The notes under the pieces: model-generated
Seen by the model: the letters and a program-made list of their open reading frames with translations, nothing else
What the model was told of the DNA's origin: nothing
Database searches by the model: none
Assembly (NCBI GenBank): GCA_000272025.2
Contig: AKCV02000023.1
Location: forward strand, 62,001 to 126,000
Length of the DNA stretch: 64,000 nt
Origin: Imbroritus primus
Lineage (GTDB): Bacteria > Pseudomonadota > Gammaproteobacteria > Burkholderiales > Burkholderiaceae
Direction: 5' to 3'
Shown: piece after piece, positions 33,853 to 43,898 of the stretch
Layout of the letters: every line of letters begins with the position of its first letter
How positions within the stretch are numbered: the stretch's first letter is position 1
Program-made: the position numbers and the translations under genes

Positions 33853-33893
33853 TTGTGGGAGCTCGCACTCCCTTTGTGGGGGCTGATACCCCC
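33853..33893. repeat. Pair of tandem 20-nt hairpin units in the der-hfq gap
   Basis: Two near-identical units, 33853-33872 and 33874-33893, sharing TTGTGGG(A/G)GCT and ending in CTCCC or CCCCC. Each can fold alone (GGGAG/CTCCC and GGGGG/CCCCC) with a 6-nt loop. Compensating differences in the stems keep pairing in both copies. They lie about 55-95 bp upstream of hfq. Confidence 0.6.
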
Positions 33894-33962
33894 TTCTCAA
33901 GCGTGGCAGCGCAAATACGCCCGAAAAAATTGCCACGCCGACGGGACACACAGCCGCTCGCC

Positions 33963-33987
33963 AAAAATTGCCCCGTTGTGGCAATTT
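33963..33987 (-). terminator. Possible intrinsic terminator after der
   Basis: On the minus strand AAATTGCC (33987-33980) pairs with GGCAATTT (33972-33965) around a 7-nt loop, and the T-tract continues after the stem. It is 83 bp after the der stop and would isolate hfq from der transcription. Confidence 0.55.
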
Positions 33988-34069
33988 AGCCTCAGTCGCA
34001 GGCGAACGCAAACAAAAACCTCGGCTGTACCGCTGTTTTCGCCTGACGAAACCACGCTGTGCTGCAGTC

Positions 34070-35413
34070 CTAGTCCTTCGAGTCGGAATACGGGTTTTTG
34101 TTCGTACGAAATTCAATTCTCAACGGCGTGCCCTTGAGTTGGAAGGCCGCACGGAACCGTCCTTCCAGGTAGCGCTTGTAGGTATCGGGGATCGCCGACA
34201 GCGCGTTGCCGTGAATGATGATGATGGGTGGATTGGAGCCGCCCTGGTGCGCATAGCGCAGCTTGGGGCGGCTGACCCCGGCGCGGCGCGGCTGTTGGAA
34301 CTCCACGGCCTCCATCATGACGCGCGTGAGGCGCGGCGTGGACAGCTTGACCATGGCGGCCGCGTAAGCCGCATCAATCGACTTCATCAGGGGACCGATG
34401 CCGGTCCGCTCGACGGCGGAAATGAAATGAAAATTGGCAAAGCTCAAAAATTTGAGCTTGCGTTCCATGTCGGCCTTGATCCGGTCACGGGTATGGCCAT
34501 CCAGGCCATCCCACTTGTTGACGCCGACCACCAGTGCCCGTCCGGATTCGACAATGAAGCCTGCAATGTGCGCATCCTGCTCCGAGACATCCTGGCGGGC
34601 ATCGAGCAGCAGGACGACGACATTGGCGTCGGCAATCGACTGCAGCGTCTTGACCACGGAAAACTTCTCGATGGCCTCGAATACCTTGCCGCGCTTGCGC
34701 AGGCCGGCCGTATCGATCAGCGTATACGGCTTGCCGCCGCGCTCGAATGGCACGTAAATGGCGTCACGCGTGGTACCGGGCATGTCGAAGGCAATCACGC
34801 GGTCTTCGCCGATGAGTGCATTGACAAGGGTCGACTTGCCAACGTTGGGGCGGCCCACGATGGCGATCTTGATACCTTGCGTGCCGTCATCCGGTTCTTC
34901 CGCCAGTTCGGGTTTCTGCTGGATGGCCAGATCGATGGCTTCGTCGACAAGTTCGGCAACACCATCGCCATGTGCAGCGGAAATCACGAGCGGATCGCCC
35001 AGGCCGAGTTCGTAGAAATCCGCCGTGACCGAGGAATATTTCATGCCCTCGGCCTTGTTCACGACCAGCATGACCTGCCGCCCCGTCTTGCGCAGGTAGT
35101 CGGCGATCACGCGGTCCTGCGGGGCGAGCCCGAGCCGCCCGTCCACGATGAACACCACCGTATCGGCTTCCACCACGGCCTGGCGCGTCTGCTTGGCCAT
35201 CTCGGCCATGATGCCGTCCTTGGCGACCGGCTCGAAACCGCCGGTGTCGATCACAATGAACGGACGCTCGCCGATCCGGCCCTCGCCATAATGGCGATCG
35301 CGGGTCAGCCCGGGCAGGTCGGCCACGAGCGCGTCCCGCGAGCGGGTCAAGCGATTGAACAGGGTCGATTTGCCAACGTTCGGCCGACCGACGAGTGCGA
35401 TAACTGGTTTCAT
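34070..35413 (-). CDS. der: Ribosome biogenesis GTPase Der (EngA)
   Basis: Essential double GTPase acting in 50S subunit assembly. The 447-residue protein has two G domains, each with its own P loop ([14 protein letters not shown] at about 8-21 and [14 protein letters not shown] at about 188-201), each with DxxG and NKxD boxes (VVNKAEG-type in the first, NKWDGL in the second), and a C-terminal KH-like domain (about 360-447). The start at 35413 is ATG, directly after the hairpin that follows bamB. The order yfgM-bamB-der is widely conserved. Confidence 0.97.
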   Translation of the reverse strand: MKPVIALVGRPNVGKSTLFNRLTRSRDALVADLPGLTRDRHYGEGRIGERPFIVIDTGGFEPVAKDGIMAEMAKQTRQAVVEADTVVFIVDGRLGLAPQDRVIADYLRKTGRQVMLVVNKAEGMKYSSVTADFYELGLGDPLVISAAHGDGVAELVDEAIDLAIQQKPELAEEPDDGTQGIKIAIVGRPNVGKSTLVNALIGEDRVIAFDMPGTTRDAIYVPFERGGKPYTLIDTAGLRKRGKVFEAIEKFSVVKTLQSIADANVVVLLLDARQDVSEQDAHIAGFIVESGRALVVGVNKWDGLDGHTRDRIKADMERKLKFLSFANFHFISAVERTGIGPLMKSIDAAYAAAMVKLSTPRLTRVMMEAVEFQQPRRAGVSRPKLRYAHQGGSNPPIIIIHGNALSAIPDTYKRYLEGRFRAAFQLKGTPLRIEFRTNKNPYSDSKD

Positions 35414-35415
35414 GC

Positions 35416-35455
35416 AAAAACGGCAATGGGGGCGGCTTGGTCACCGCCCCCATTG
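35416..35455 (-). terminator. Intrinsic terminator or attenuator between bamB and der
   Basis: Perfect 12-bp arms CAATGGGGGCGG (35424-35435) / CCGCCCCCATTG (35444-35455), 8-nt loop, then on the minus strand a T5 tract at 35420-35416. The T-tract ends 2 bp before the der start codon, so read-through would set der expression from upstream. Confidence 0.65.
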
Positions 35456-35527
35456 TTCCTTATAAATCGTTGATGTCGCCATCTTACCCGGCCTCGGCCA
35501 GGCAGACGGCGGACATATGGCGGAATG

Positions 35528-36682
35528 TCAGTTGGGTACGAACGCGTACAGGTTGCCGTCCTTGGTCTGGACCACCACGGACTGGCCGCTCACCACGGGG
35601 GCCGAGGCGATGGCACTGCCATCGGTCTTCATCCGCGCCACGAATTTGCCATCCTGGCGGGCAAAGAAATGCACCTGCCCCTGGTAGTCGCCGGCGATGA
35701 CCACATTACCAATGGCCAGCGGCGCCCCCAGGCGACGCCACAGCAGCGCATCGTTCTTCCATGCTTCCTTGCCATCGGCCTGGCTCATACCAGTCATGAC
35801 GGACTGCTCGGTGCTTGCGAACAGCATGCCAGCTTCCGCGCTCACCCCTGTCGGGGACGAGAAATCACGGGTCCAGCGCGGTGCGCCGGTCGCCAGGTCA
35901 AAACAGCCGACCCGCCCCTGAAAGGCCACGGCACAGACTTCCTGGCCGCTCACCACCGGCATGCCGGTCACGTCGTTCAAGCGCTCGATCTCCGACACGC
36001 CTTTCGGATACGATACTGTCGTTTCCCAGCGCAGCGAGCCGTTGTTCAGGCCGAGGTAGCCCAGCTTGCCACCCGGGAAGCCGGTGACGATCCCCTCACC
36101 GGCGAACACCATACCCATCGGAGAACGCAGGTTCAGGGCCGACTGGGTGCGCTGGTTGATCCAGCGGCGCTCGCCGCTGGCGGCATCGAGCCCGATGATA
36201 CGGGTATCGGTCGTGCGCACGACCACGAGGCCGTGCCCCACCAGCGGGGACGACAGCACCTCACCATTCACTGAGGCCTTCCAGATCTGCTTACCGGACG
36301 CATCGAACGCGAAAACGAGGCCCTTCTCACCAGCCACGGCTGTGACCTTGCCGTCGCTACCAGGACCCGAGGTCAGGTCCACGTCCGTCTTGGCCTGCCA
36401 GATCGCCTTGCCGCTCGCCGCATCGAATGCGGCCACGTTGCCGCTGGCGGACGATGCGTACACCGCGTTACCCACGACGGCGGGCTGGAGCGTGAAGCGA
36501 CCCATCTTGCCCACACTCGCGCTCCACACCTGGCGAACCGCCAGCGTCGCGTCGATCGGCTTCAACTCGGCCGGCTGGCGCTTGTCGTTCTTGCTCCACA
36601 GCGAACACCCTGAAACAGCCGCCGCCACCATCACGGCGGAAAGGGTCACACGCATTGCCGGCACCGCAAAAGCTCGCTTCAT
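35528..36682 (-). CDS. bamB: Outer membrane protein assembly factor BamB
   Basis: Lipoprotein of the BAM complex that inserts beta-barrel proteins into the outer membrane. The 384 residues start at 36682 ([26 protein letters not shown]) with a lipobox whose Cys26 would be lipidated. The rest is an eight-bladed PQQ-type propeller with repeats such as [39 protein letters not shown], and [12 protein letters not shown]. An in-frame ATG 15 codons upstream is rejected because it would bury the signal peptide. It lies 48 bp after yfgM and upstream of der. Confidence 0.95.
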   Translation of the reverse strand: MKRAFAVPAMRVTLSAVMVAAAVSGCSLWSKNDKRQPAELKPIDATLAVRQVWSASVGKMGRFTLQPAVVGNAVYASSASGNVAAFDAASGKAIWQAKTDVDLTSGPGSDGKVTAVAGEKGLVFAFDASGKQIWKASVNGEVLSSPLVGHGLVVVRTTDTRIIGLDAASGERRWINQRTQSALNLRSPMGMVFAGEGIVTGFPGGKLGYLGLNNGSLRWETTVSYPKGVSEIERLNDVTGMPVVSGQEVCAVAFQGRVGCFDLATGAPRWTRDFSSPTGVSAEAGMLFASTEQSVMTGMSQADGKEAWKNDALLWRRLGAPLAIGNVVIAGDYQGQVHFFARQDGKFVARMKTDGSAIASAPVVSGQSVVVQTKDGNLYAFVPN

Positions 36683-36730
36683 GAATCGTTCCCTATCAGG
36701 ATTGAACTGTACGTCAGGCATCGCCACACA

Positions 36731-37366
36731 TCAGGCGTCGCCCAGGGCATCCAGCTTGAACTGGATCAGCTGGCGGGCCGTTCCCTGGTCCTTGCCGGCG
36801 GCTTCGAGCGCCTCACGGTAGGCGGTACGGGCCTCCGCGGCCTTGCCCTGCGCCGCGTACAGATCGCCGCGGCGGTCGGCCACCACGCCGGCAAAGGCCG
36901 CCGGAGGTTTGTCTTGCAGCAGGGCCAGCCCTTCGTCATAGGCTTTCTCATCGAGCAGCACACCGGCCAGGCGCACGCGCGCCAGCACTCGGTACTCCTC
37001 ACGCTTGGCATGTTCCGCGGCCCACTTCAGATGGCTTTTTGCCGTCGCCAGGTCACCGGCGTCATACAGCGCGCGGGCCGCCAGCAAGGCGGTCATTTCG
37101 CCATAGGCGGTCTTGCCATACTTTTCCTGCATGTCGGCGGCGGACCGCCTGATCCGCTCGGCATCGCGTGCCTCGACTGCTTTCTGCACCTGCTCATACA
37201 GCAGTGCAGCGTCGGTGGCCTGCTTGCGCTGCCACCAGTTCCAGCCATTCCAGCCGGCCAGCGCCAGCATGACCACGAGCAGCACGGATGTGATCCAGCC
37301 ACCGTTCTTCTGCCACCATGCCTTGACGCTATCCAGCTTTTCCTGTTCTTCGAGATCGTAGGCCAT
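36731..37366 (-). CDS. YfgM-family tetratricopeptide inner-membrane protein
   Basis: A 211-residue single-span inner-membrane protein with a periplasmic TPR-like domain; YfgM of E. coli associates with the SecYEG translocon and periplasmic chaperones. The N-terminal cytoplasmic stretch MAYDLEEQEKLDSVKAWWQKNG is characteristic, the membrane helix is at about 24-44 (WITSVLLVVMLALAGWNGW), and helical repeats follow (AARALYDAGDLATAKSHLKWAAEHAKREEYRVLARVRLAGVLLDEKAYDEGLALL). It is positioned between hisS and bamB as in many proteobacteria. The ATG at 37366 is the only sensible start. Confidence 0.9.
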   Translation of the reverse strand: MAYDLEEQEKLDSVKAWWQKNGGWITSVLLVVMLALAGWNGWNWWQRKQATDAALLYEQVQKAVEARDAERIRRSAADMQEKYGKTAYGEMTALLAARALYDAGDLATAKSHLKWAAEHAKREEYRVLARVRLAGVLLDEKAYDEGLALLQDKPPAAFAGVVADRRGDLYAAQGKAAEARTAYREALEAAGKDQGTARQLIQFKLDALGDA

Positions 37367-37444
37367 ATTACCGTGCTAGTTTGATCAATCAGACTTCCGT
37401 ATGCCGCCGGCTTCGTCGCCGGCCAGCCCCCCACGCTGCGGAAT

Positions 37445-38755
37445 TTATTCGTCGGCGCCGACCATGGCGTCGATGATATGGTCGACCAAGGCAGGCATCG
37501 GCACCGTCGCTTGCGTGGCAGCCCGCAGGTCCTTCACCTGGACGACGCCAGCCGCGATTTCATCGCCGCCAATGATAACCGCATAGGCCGCGCCACTGGC
37601 ATCGGCGCGCTTCATCTGTGACTTGAAACTGCCGCTCGTGCCATCTGCAGTGCAATGCAGGATGACGTCGAGGCCGGCGTCACGCAGCCGCTCGCCGGCC
37701 AGCATGGCCTCGCGCTGTGCTTCCTCGCCCTGGTGCACGACGTAGACATCGCACCCGGGCGCATCCGGCACCAGGTTTTCTTCGCGCATCAGTTCGATGA
37801 TGCGCTCCACGCCCATGGCCCAGCCACAGGCCGGCGCCGGCTTGCCGCCAATCATCTCGACCAGCGGATCATAGCGGCCGCCACCGGCAATGGTGCCCTG
37901 TGCGCCAAGTTTGTCGGTCACCCACTCGAATACCGTAAGGTTGTAGTAATCGAGGCCGCGCACCAGGCGGGGATTGATGGTGAACGGAATATTGTTGGCC
38001 TTGAGCAGTTCCTGCACGCGCTCGAAATGGCGCAGCGATTCCGAGCCGAGATAGTCGATCAACTTCGGCGCGCCAGCCGCCATCTCCTGCAAGGCCGGAT
38101 TCTTGGTATCGAGCACACGCAGCGGATTCGTATACAGGCGGCGCTTGCCGTCCTCGTCGAGTATGTCCTGGAATTTTTCCAGATAGGCGATCAGGTCACG
38201 CCGGTGCGCAGCACGTTCTTCCGACTGGCCCAGCGAGTTGAGCTGGAGCTGCACGCCGACGAGGCCCAGGTCGTCCCAGAGGCGCTGGCACATCATGATA
38301 ATTTCGGCATCGATGTCCGGACCCGCGAATCCGAGCGCTTCGGCGCCAACCTGATGGAACTGGCGGTAGCGGCCGCGCTGCGGACGCTCGTGCCGGAACA
38401 TCGGGCCGGTATACCACAGCCGCTTGGGGCCGTCGTACAGCAGGTTGTGTTCGATAGTGGCACGGACTGCCGCTGCGGTTCCTTCAGGGCGCAGCGTCAG
38501 GTGTTCGCCATTGAGCGCATCGGTAAAGGAATACATCTCTTTTTCAACGATGTCGGTCACTTCGCCGATGCCTCGCACGAACAGCTGGGTATGCTCGACG
38601 ATCGGGGTGCGGATCTGCTGGTAACCGTACGCCCGCAGCATGCTGCGCACGGCGCTTTCGAAGTGTTCCCACAGCGGTGCATCGGCGGGCAGCATGTCGT
38701 TCATGCCTTTGACGCCGGAAAGCTTTTGCGCACGCGCCTGGACTGGCTCTGTCAT
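37445..38755 (-). CDS. hisS: Histidyl-tRNA synthetase
   Basis: Charges tRNA-His. The 436-residue class IIa synthetase has motif 1 ([17 protein letters not shown]), motif 2 ([54 protein letters not shown]) and the histidine-binding [16 protein letters not shown], then motif 3 ([10 protein letters not shown]) and a C-terminal anticodon-binding domain (about 335-436). The start ATG is at 38755. Full length and all motifs separate it from the regulatory paralogue hisZ. It lies between ispG and yfgM in the conserved order. Confidence 0.97.
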   Translation of the reverse strand: MTEPVQARAQKLSGVKGMNDMLPADAPLWEHFESAVRSMLRAYGYQQIRTPIVEHTQLFVRGIGEVTDIVEKEMYSFTDALNGEHLTLRPEGTAAAVRATIEHNLLYDGPKRLWYTGPMFRHERPQRGRYRQFHQVGAEALGFAGPDIDAEIIMMCQRLWDDLGLVGVQLQLNSLGQSEERAAHRRDLIAYLEKFQDILDEDGKRRLYTNPLRVLDTKNPALQEMAAGAPKLIDYLGSESLRHFERVQELLKANNIPFTINPRLVRGLDYYNLTVFEWVTDKLGAQGTIAGGGRYDPLVEMIGGKPAPACGWAMGVERIIELMREENLVPDAPGCDVYVVHQGEEAQREAMLAGERLRDAGLDVILHCTADGTSGSFKSQMKRADASGAAYAVIIGGDEIAAGVVQVKDLRAATQATVPMPALVDHIIDAMVGADE

Positions 38756-38808
38756 GATTTGCAGGTTCTATTGATTATTCAGTTGAGCGAAACGTCTACG
38801 CGGGCCGG

Positions 38809-40116
38809 CTACGCCGCAGCATCGCTGCCGGCTGCATCATGCTGCCCGTAGCGGCGTTTCACATAGTCATCGACGATCGCCTGGAATTCCTCGGCAATAC
38901 GTTCACCGCGCAAGGTCTTGACCTTGACGCCATCGACAAACACGGGAGCGGCCGGCGACTCGCCCGAACCCGGCAGCGAGATACCGATATTCGCGTGCTT
39001 GCTTTCACCGGGGCCGTTGACAATGCAGCCCATCACGGCCACATCCATTTCCTCGACACCGGGATACAGTGTTTTCCATTGCGGCATCTGCTGGCGCAGA
39101 TAACTCTGGATACTCGCCGCCAGCTCCTGGAACACCGTGCTGGTGGTCCGTCCGCAGCCGGGACAGGCAATGACCATGGGCGTGAAGTTGCGCAGGCCCA
39201 TGGTCTGCAGGATCTCCTGCCCGACAATCACCTCGTTTTCGCGCGGCGCCCCGGGTTCCGGCGTCAGCGAGATCCGGATGGTATCGCCGATGCCTTCCTG
39301 CAGCAGCACGGAGAGCGCAGCGGTCGACGCCACGATGCCTTTGCTGCCCATGCCGGCTTCGGTCAGGCCGAGATGGAGCGCATAGTCGCAGCGCTGGGCC
39401 AGTTCACGGTAGACCGCGATCAGGTCTTGCACGGCCGAAACCTTGCATGACAGGATGATCTGTCCGCCCGGCAAGCCAATGTCTTCAGCGCGGCGCGCCG
39501 ACTCAATGGCCGAAGTGATCAATGCCTCGATCATCACGCTTTGTGCCGGCCACGGCGTGGCACGCGCGGCATTCTCGTCCATCACACGTGCTAGCAGGTC
39601 CTGGTCGAGGCTACCCCAATTGACACCAATACGCACCGGCTTGTCGTAGCGGCAGGCGATCTCGATCATCTGGCTGAATTGCAGATCACGCTTGGCGCCC
39701 TTGCCCACGTTGCCCGGATTGATGCGGTACTTGGACAGCGCCTGTGCACAGGCCGGAAAATCCTTCAGCAGCGTATGACCGTTGTAGTGAAAATCGCCGA
39801 CCAGCGGTACGTCGATGCCCATGCGGTCAAGCTGCTCACGGATTGCGGGCACCGCCGCCGCTGCCTCGGGCGTATTCACGGTCAGGCGCACGAGTTCGGA
39901 GCCGGCACGCGCCAGGTCCTTCACCTGGATCGCCGTGCCAATCACGTCAACCGTATCGGTGTTGGTCATCGACTGCACACGCACCGGTGCATCGCCGCCG
40001 ATCGTGACCAGCCGCTCTCCCCAACGCACCTCGGCCATGCGCGAACGGCGGCGTGGCAGCGGACCTGGCAAGGTCGGCTGGCACTGGTTCGGGCGGGAGG
40101 TGTCCTGCTTCATCAT
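38809..40116 (-). CDS. ispG: 4-hydroxy-3-methylbut-2-en-1-yl diphosphate synthase (GcpE)
   Basis: Penultimate step of the MEP isoprenoid pathway, turning MEcPP into HMBPP with a [4Fe-4S] cluster. From the ATG at 40116 there are 435 residues. The TIM-barrel part begins with [26 protein letters not shown]; the C-terminal cluster domain has cysteines in CPGCGRT and in [17 protein letters not shown]. Upstream in-frame TTG at 40152 is possible but weaker. The extension between the two domains found in the large form of IspG is present to the extent expected for betaproteobacteria. It lies between rodZ and hisS. Confidence 0.95.
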   Translation of the reverse strand: MMKQDTSRPNQCQPTLPGPLPRRRSRMAEVRWGERLVTIGGDAPVRVQSMTNTDTVDVIGTAIQVKDLARAGSELVRLTVNTPEAAAAVPAIREQLDRMGIDVPLVGDFHYNGHTLLKDFPACAQALSKYRINPGNVGKGAKRDLQFSQMIEIACRYDKPVRIGVNWGSLDQDLLARVMDENAARATPWPAQSVMIEALITSAIESARRAEDIGLPGGQIILSCKVSAVQDLIAVYRELAQRCDYALHLGLTEAGMGSKGIVASTAALSVLLQEGIGDTIRISLTPEPGAPRENEVIVGQEILQTMGLRNFTPMVIACPGCGRTTSTVFQELAASIQSYLRQQMPQWKTLYPGVEEMDVAVMGCIVNGPGESKHANIGISLPGSGESPAAPVFVDGVKVKTLRGERIAEEFQAIVDDYVKRRYGQHDAAGSDAAA

Positions 40117-40163
40117 CGACTCGATCGTTATCTGGTGGTGAGTGCGGTACAACTCTGCAATGC

Positions 40164-41150
40164 TTACTGCGGCAATTTCATGCGCGCGACGTTGTTGCGG
40201 GCAAACTGGCTGATGTCGACAGACTGGCCTCCCACCTTCAAGGCTGCCACGCCACGTGCATTGCCGAATACGAAGCTGTACGGCGCTGTACCGGACAATA
40301 CCTGTTCTTCGCCGGCACGCGCGGTACCGGAGGCAATGACCTTGCCGCCATGGTCACGCACTTCGTACCATACGGGTTCGGAAAACTGCATGACAATATC
40401 ACCGGCCGCTGTCACAGCTGCCGTCGGCGTTGCCGCGGCGACCGGAGCCGCGCTGGCATCGGATGCGGATGCCGCGACCGGTGCGGATGCGCCCTGCTGC
40501 AGAGCTGCCGCAGGAAGCAGCGTCGCGACGGTGCCCGGCTCATTCGCTCCATTCGCTCCATTCGCTCCATTCGCTCCATTCGCTCCAGGCGGTGCAGCTT
40601 CAGGCACTGGCGTGGCCGTCACGGCGACGGTATCGAGCACATCGCTCTGTCCGGCAAGCCAGCCGCGCATGCGATCGAGACTGAACAGCAGCACGGCGCA
40701 CACAGCGATCAACGCCAGGGCAATCCACAGCCAGCGCAGCCGGAATGCCGGACGATCCATGGAACTGCGGCCGCTGAATTTCTGGCCAAGTCCTGTTTCC
40801 GGACGCAGTCCGAGTGTGGCTTGCGCAGTCGGGCTTTTCAGCCGTGCCGGCAAATCGCCCAGATCGACATCGAGGACGCGCCCATAGGCGCGCATGAGGC
40901 CTTGCGCGAACGTTACGTCCAGCAGGCCATCGAGATCGCCTTTTTCCACCAGGGCCAGTCGTGCCACGGGAACCTTGAGGCGCACACTGATCTCGTCCAG
41001 CGGCAGTTGCTGCGCGAGGCGCGCTTCCTGCAACATCGCACCGATGGTCTTAGCGATATCCGCCGCCGATCCGGCCTGCGCAGACGCGGAGGATACTGTG
41101 CCGGCTGTTTCGCCTGTCAGTCCTGCCTTGTCCGGCCCCTGTTCACTCAT
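40164..41150 (-). CDS. rodZ: RodZ-like helix-turn-helix membrane protein (DUF4115)
   Basis: Inner-membrane cytoskeleton protein that links MreB to the elongation machinery. The 328 residues contain an N-terminal XRE-type helix-turn-helix (about 33-97; [25 protein letters not shown]), a basic juxtamembrane stretch, one membrane helix (139-158, [20 protein letters not shown]), and a periplasmic linker and C-terminal DUF4115 domain (about 250-328). The linker has a five-fold Gly-Ala-Asn repeat at 189-203. Its start overlaps the end of pilW by 8 bp. The domain order and place beside ispG support the rodZ call. Confidence 0.9.
   Translation of the reverse strand: MSEQGPDKAGLTGETAGTVSSASAQAGSAADIAKTIGAMLQEARLAQQLPLDEISVRLKVPVARLALVEKGDLDGLLDVTFAQGLMRAYGRVLDVDLGDLPARLKSPTAQATLGLRPETGLGQKFSGRSSMDRPAFRLRWLWIALALIAVCAVLLFSLDRMRGWLAGQSDVLDTVAVTATPVPEAAPPGANGANGANGANGANEPGTVATLLPAAALQQGASAPVAASASDASAAPVAAATPTAAVTAAGDIVMQFSEPVWYEVRDHGGKVIASGTARAGEEQVLSGTAPYSFVFGNARGVAALKVGGQSVDISQFARNNVARMKLPQ
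40541..40585 (-). repeat. Five perfect 9-bp tandem repeats inside rodZ
   Basis: Five copies of CATTCGCTC on the plus strand (40541-40585), encoding five Gly-Ala-Asn triplets in the periplasmic linker of RodZ. The unit is a multiple of three, so slippage would change linker length without breaking the frame. Confidence 0.95.
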
Positions 41151-41931
41151 CCCATGCCCCTCGCTCGAAAGCCGCCAGCTCCCGCGAATCCGGGAAGCTG
41201 CGGCGCAATTGTTCCGTCAAAGCATCCTGCAGGCGTCGATCGTCCAGGCGATGTGCGATGCGCGCGCCCAGCCAGAGCGATTCGGCATTCGCAAAACGAG
41301 GATCCTGATTGACCCGCATGATGAATGGGCGAGCCGTACCGGCATCGCCTCGCTTGTAATACAGGGCCGCCAGATTGGTATTGGCGACCGGATTGCGTTC
41401 ATCCAGATAATGTGCACGCAGCAAGGCGCGCTCGGCATTGGCGACATCGCCATTGCGCAGATGGCACAAGCCCAGATTGATCATCGGCTTGGTGACCCCG
41501 CCAGCCGACGGCGAACCGATCGCCTTGTCCAGCATCGCCACCGCTTCCTGGTAGCGGTTGGTCCCGCACAGGAACCAGCCGTAGTTACTCAGCAGGTCGC
41601 CATCAGTGGGCTTGGCGGACAGGGCGCGCCGGAAATTGTCCTCGGCCAGCTGCGGCTCGCGCAGGTTCATGTAGGCCAGCGCGCGGATGTGGTATGCGTC
41701 GGGCAACGAGGAATCGAGCGCCAGCGCCTTGTTGACTTCGTCGAGCGCCACCGAGAACTGGCTGGCTTCGAGATACGTCGCCGCCAGCTGCAGGCGGATG
41801 GCGGCGCGGCGCGCGACATCGGTTTGTGGTGACAGGGAATCCTGACCTTGTGCCGTGGTTTGCGGCCCGGTGGCACCACATGCGGACAGCAGCGCTGCTG
41901 CCAGGAAAGCCATTACCCCTGCACGATTCAT
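41143..41931 (-). CDS. pilW: Type IV pilus biogenesis/stability lipoprotein PilW (PilF)
   Basis: TPR lipoprotein that stabilises the PilQ secretin of type IV pili at the outer membrane. The 262 residues have a lipoprotein signal ([18 protein letters not shown], lipidated Cys18) and TPR repeats: [76 protein letters not shown] and [23 protein letters not shown]. Its ATG at 41931 overlaps the rlmN stop (ATGA) and its own end overlaps rodZ, so rlmN-pilW-rodZ are tightly coupled. Confidence 0.92.
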   Translation of the reverse strand: MNRAGVMAFLAAALLSACGATGPQTTAQGQDSLSPQTDVARRAAIRLQLAATYLEASQFSVALDEVNKALALDSSLPDAYHIRALAYMNLREPQLAEDNFRRALSAKPTDGDLLSNYGWFLCGTNRYQEAVAMLDKAIGSPSAGGVTKPMINLGLCHLRNGDVANAERALLRAHYLDERNPVANTNLAALYYKRGDAGTARPFIMRVNQDPRFANAESLWLGARIAHRLDDRRLQDALTEQLRRSFPDSRELAAFERGAWDE

Positions 41932-43100
41932 GCGGGCCGCACCTCGTGTGATGGTTGTCCGTCCGTGTCTGCCACAGCTGCGGCCACAGGCACGATCGGC
42001 GTGATCGGACCGAACTTGCCGCGCTCCGCGAGGCGCGTGCGATCCTTGACGTCGCCGGCCAACTGACCGCAGGCCGCGTCGATATCGTCCCCGCGTGTCT
42101 TGCGGATGGTGGTCACGATGCCGGCATCGATCAGCACCTGCCCGAAGCGGCGGATCTGCTCATTGTTCGAGCGCTTCAGCCCGGACTCGGGGAACGGATT
42201 GAACGGAATCAGGTTGAACTTGCATGGCACATCGGCCACGAGTGCCACCAGCTCGCGCGCATGTGCGATGGAGTCGTTCACGCCATCGAGCATGCAGTAT
42301 TCGAACGTGATGAAATCACGCGGCGCAAAGGCAAGATAGCGCCGGCAGGCTGCCATCAGCTCGGCCAGCGGATACTTCTTGTTGAGCGGCACCAGCACAT
42401 CGCGCAGCGCATCGTTCGAGGCGTGCAGCGAGACCGCGAGCGCCACCGGCAGGTCGCGCGCCAGGCGGTCGATCATTGGTACCACGCCGGAGGTGGACAA
42501 GGTCACGCGGCGCCGCGACAGCCCATAGGCATTGTCGTCAAGCATCAGCCGCATGGCCGTGACGACCGGCTCGTAATTGAGCAGCGGCTCGCCCATGCCC
42601 ATCATGACCACATTGGTGATCACGCGCGGATCCTTCGGCCCGCGCCCCAGCCGGGCACGCATGGCGAACTCGGCCATCCACAGTTGGCCGATGATCTCGC
42701 CGGCCGTCAGGTTACGGCTGAAGCCCTGCTTGCCCGTCGAGCAGAAGCGGCAATTCACCGCGCAGCCGGCTTGCGAGGACACGCACAGCGTGCCGCGCGT
42801 TTCCTCGGGAATATAGACCGTCTCGACCGCATTGCCACCGCCGACATCGATCAGCCACTTGCGTGTGCCGTCGGATGAGATATGGTCGGTGATCGCCTGC
42901 GGCGTCCGGATTTCGGCACGCGTCGCCAGCTTCTCGCGCAGCGAGCGGGCCAGATCGGTCATGCCATCGAAGTTATCCGCGCCGGACTGGTGGATCCAGC
43001 GCTGCAGCTGACGCGCCCGGAACGGCTTCTCCCCGAGCTGGCCGCAATACGCAGCCAGACCGTCCGCATCGAAATCGAGCAGGTTGACGAGAGAAGACAT
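41928..43100 (-). CDS. rlmN: Dual-specificity RNA methyltransferase RlmN
   Basis: Radical-SAM enzyme that forms 2-methyladenosine at A2503 of 23S rRNA and A37 of some tRNAs. The 390 residues (from ATG 43100, [11 protein letters not shown]) contain an N-terminal accessory domain ([20 protein letters not shown]) and the [4Fe-4S] motif C113-x3-C117-x2-C120 in [21 protein letters not shown]-binding [12 protein letters not shown] and the C-terminal catalytic cysteine region ([18 protein letters not shown]) are intact. A GTG four codons upstream is the only other start. Confidence 0.95.
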   Translation of the reverse strand: MSSLVNLLDFDADGLAAYCGQLGEKPFRARQLQRWIHQSGADNFDGMTDLARSLREKLATRAEIRTPQAITDHISSDGTRKWLIDVGGGNAVETVYIPEETRGTLCVSSQAGCAVNCRFCSTGKQGFSRNLTAGEIIGQLWMAEFAMRARLGRGPKDPRVITNVVMMGMGEPLLNYEPVVTAMRLMLDDNAYGLSRRRVTLSTSGVVPMIDRLARDLPVALAVSLHASNDALRDVLVPLNKKYPLAELMAACRRYLAFAPRDFITFEYCMLDGVNDSIAHARELVALVADVPCKFNLIPFNPFPESGLKRSNNEQIRRFGQVLIDAGIVTTIRKTRGDDIDAACGQLAGDVKDRTRLAERGKFGPITPIVPVAAAVADTDGQPSHEVRPA

Positions 43101-43146
43101 GTCCGTGGGCACTTCAGTGAGCGTTTTTCCGTTAGGAAATGGACGA

Positions 43147-43572
43147 TCAGCGGCTGTAAACGTTCATTCCGGGGAAGAAGAAAGCAACTTCCACGGCAGC
43201 GGTTTCAGCGGCGTCCGAGCCGTGCACGGCGTTGGCGTCGATGCTGTCGGCGAAATCAGCGCGGATCGTGCCTTTCTCGGCCTTCTTCGGATCGGTGGCG
43301 CCCATCAGTTCGCGGTTCTTGGCGATGGCGTTCTCGCCTTCCAGCGCCTGGATCATCACCGGGCCGGAAACCATGAAGTCGACCAGATCCTTGAAGAACG
43401 GACGCTCCTTGTGCACAGCATAGAACTGTTCGGCTTCGCCGCGCGACAGGTGAACCATCTTGGCGGCGATCACCTTCAGACCGGCGCTTTCGAAACGGCT
43501 GTAGATCTGGCCGATCACGTTCTTTGCCACTGCGTCCGGCTTAATGATCGACAGGGTACGTTCGATAGCCAT
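43147..43572 (-). CDS. ndk: Nucleoside diphosphate kinase
   Basis: Transfers the gamma-phosphate between nucleoside triphosphates and diphosphates through a phosphohistidine. It has 141 residues, normal for the family. The catalytic histidine is His117 in NAVHGSD, and the N-terminal [15 protein letters not shown] block is diagnostic. The start at 43572 is preceded by GGAG 7-8 nt upstream, while an ATG four codons earlier overlaps this ribosome site. It is separated from rlmN by 46 bp and has its own -10 candidate. Confidence 0.97.
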   Translation of the reverse strand: MAIERTLSIIKPDAVAKNVIGQIYSRFESAGLKVIAAKMVHLSRGEAEQFYAVHKERPFFKDLVDFMVSGPVMIQALEGENAIAKNRELMGATDPKKAEKGTIRADFADSIDANAVHGSDAAETAAVEVAFFFPGMNVYSR

Positions 43573-43618
43573 AAAAAACTCCAAAAAATGAATGGGTTAG
43601 GTTTAAATCAAGCTCGTG

Positions 43619-43627
43619 ATTCTAGCA
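43619..43627 (-). promoter_or_regulatory. Extended -10 promoter element of ndk
   Basis: On the minus strand TGCTAGAAT, a TGn-extended -10 box, 47 bp before the ndk ATG; start predicted near 43612. The -35 sequence is weak, which is usual for extended -10 promoters. Confidence 0.5.
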
Positions 43628-43898
43628 TGAACGCCGCAACAAATCAGCGTCAGACCGCGCTTTGGGCCGGTTTTGCCCGCACTTTTGCGGCATGCCGAAC
43701 CGCACTGAAAAAAACTGAACTGCGACATGTCATTCCGTTCTAATCTGCAGCCATGCGTTTATGGCATCATGACGCGCACGGCGTTGGAATGAGGCGGATA
43801 CGTCTCAAAAAAACCGGTACAGGTCTTGCAACGTAGCCATTCCGGCGCCACATTCGGGGTAATCGCGCCGCCCGGCGGTGCACAACAGGAGTCGACTG
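43628..43898. other. Divergent promoter region between ndk and the Bax-inhibitor-1 gene
   Basis: Together with the ndk leader this is a 326-bp gap. It is relatively A/T-rich near 43705-43745. I saw no coding frame with a ribosome site and no hairpin that stands out; the plus-strand promoter for the Bax-inhibitor-1 gene must lie here but no convincing -35/-10 pair is visible. Confidence 0.5.

Noticed and set aside
40541-40585. Possible CRISPR-like repeats
   Set aside because: Five contiguous 9-bp units without spacers inside a coding sequence; a microsatellite, not a CRISPR array.
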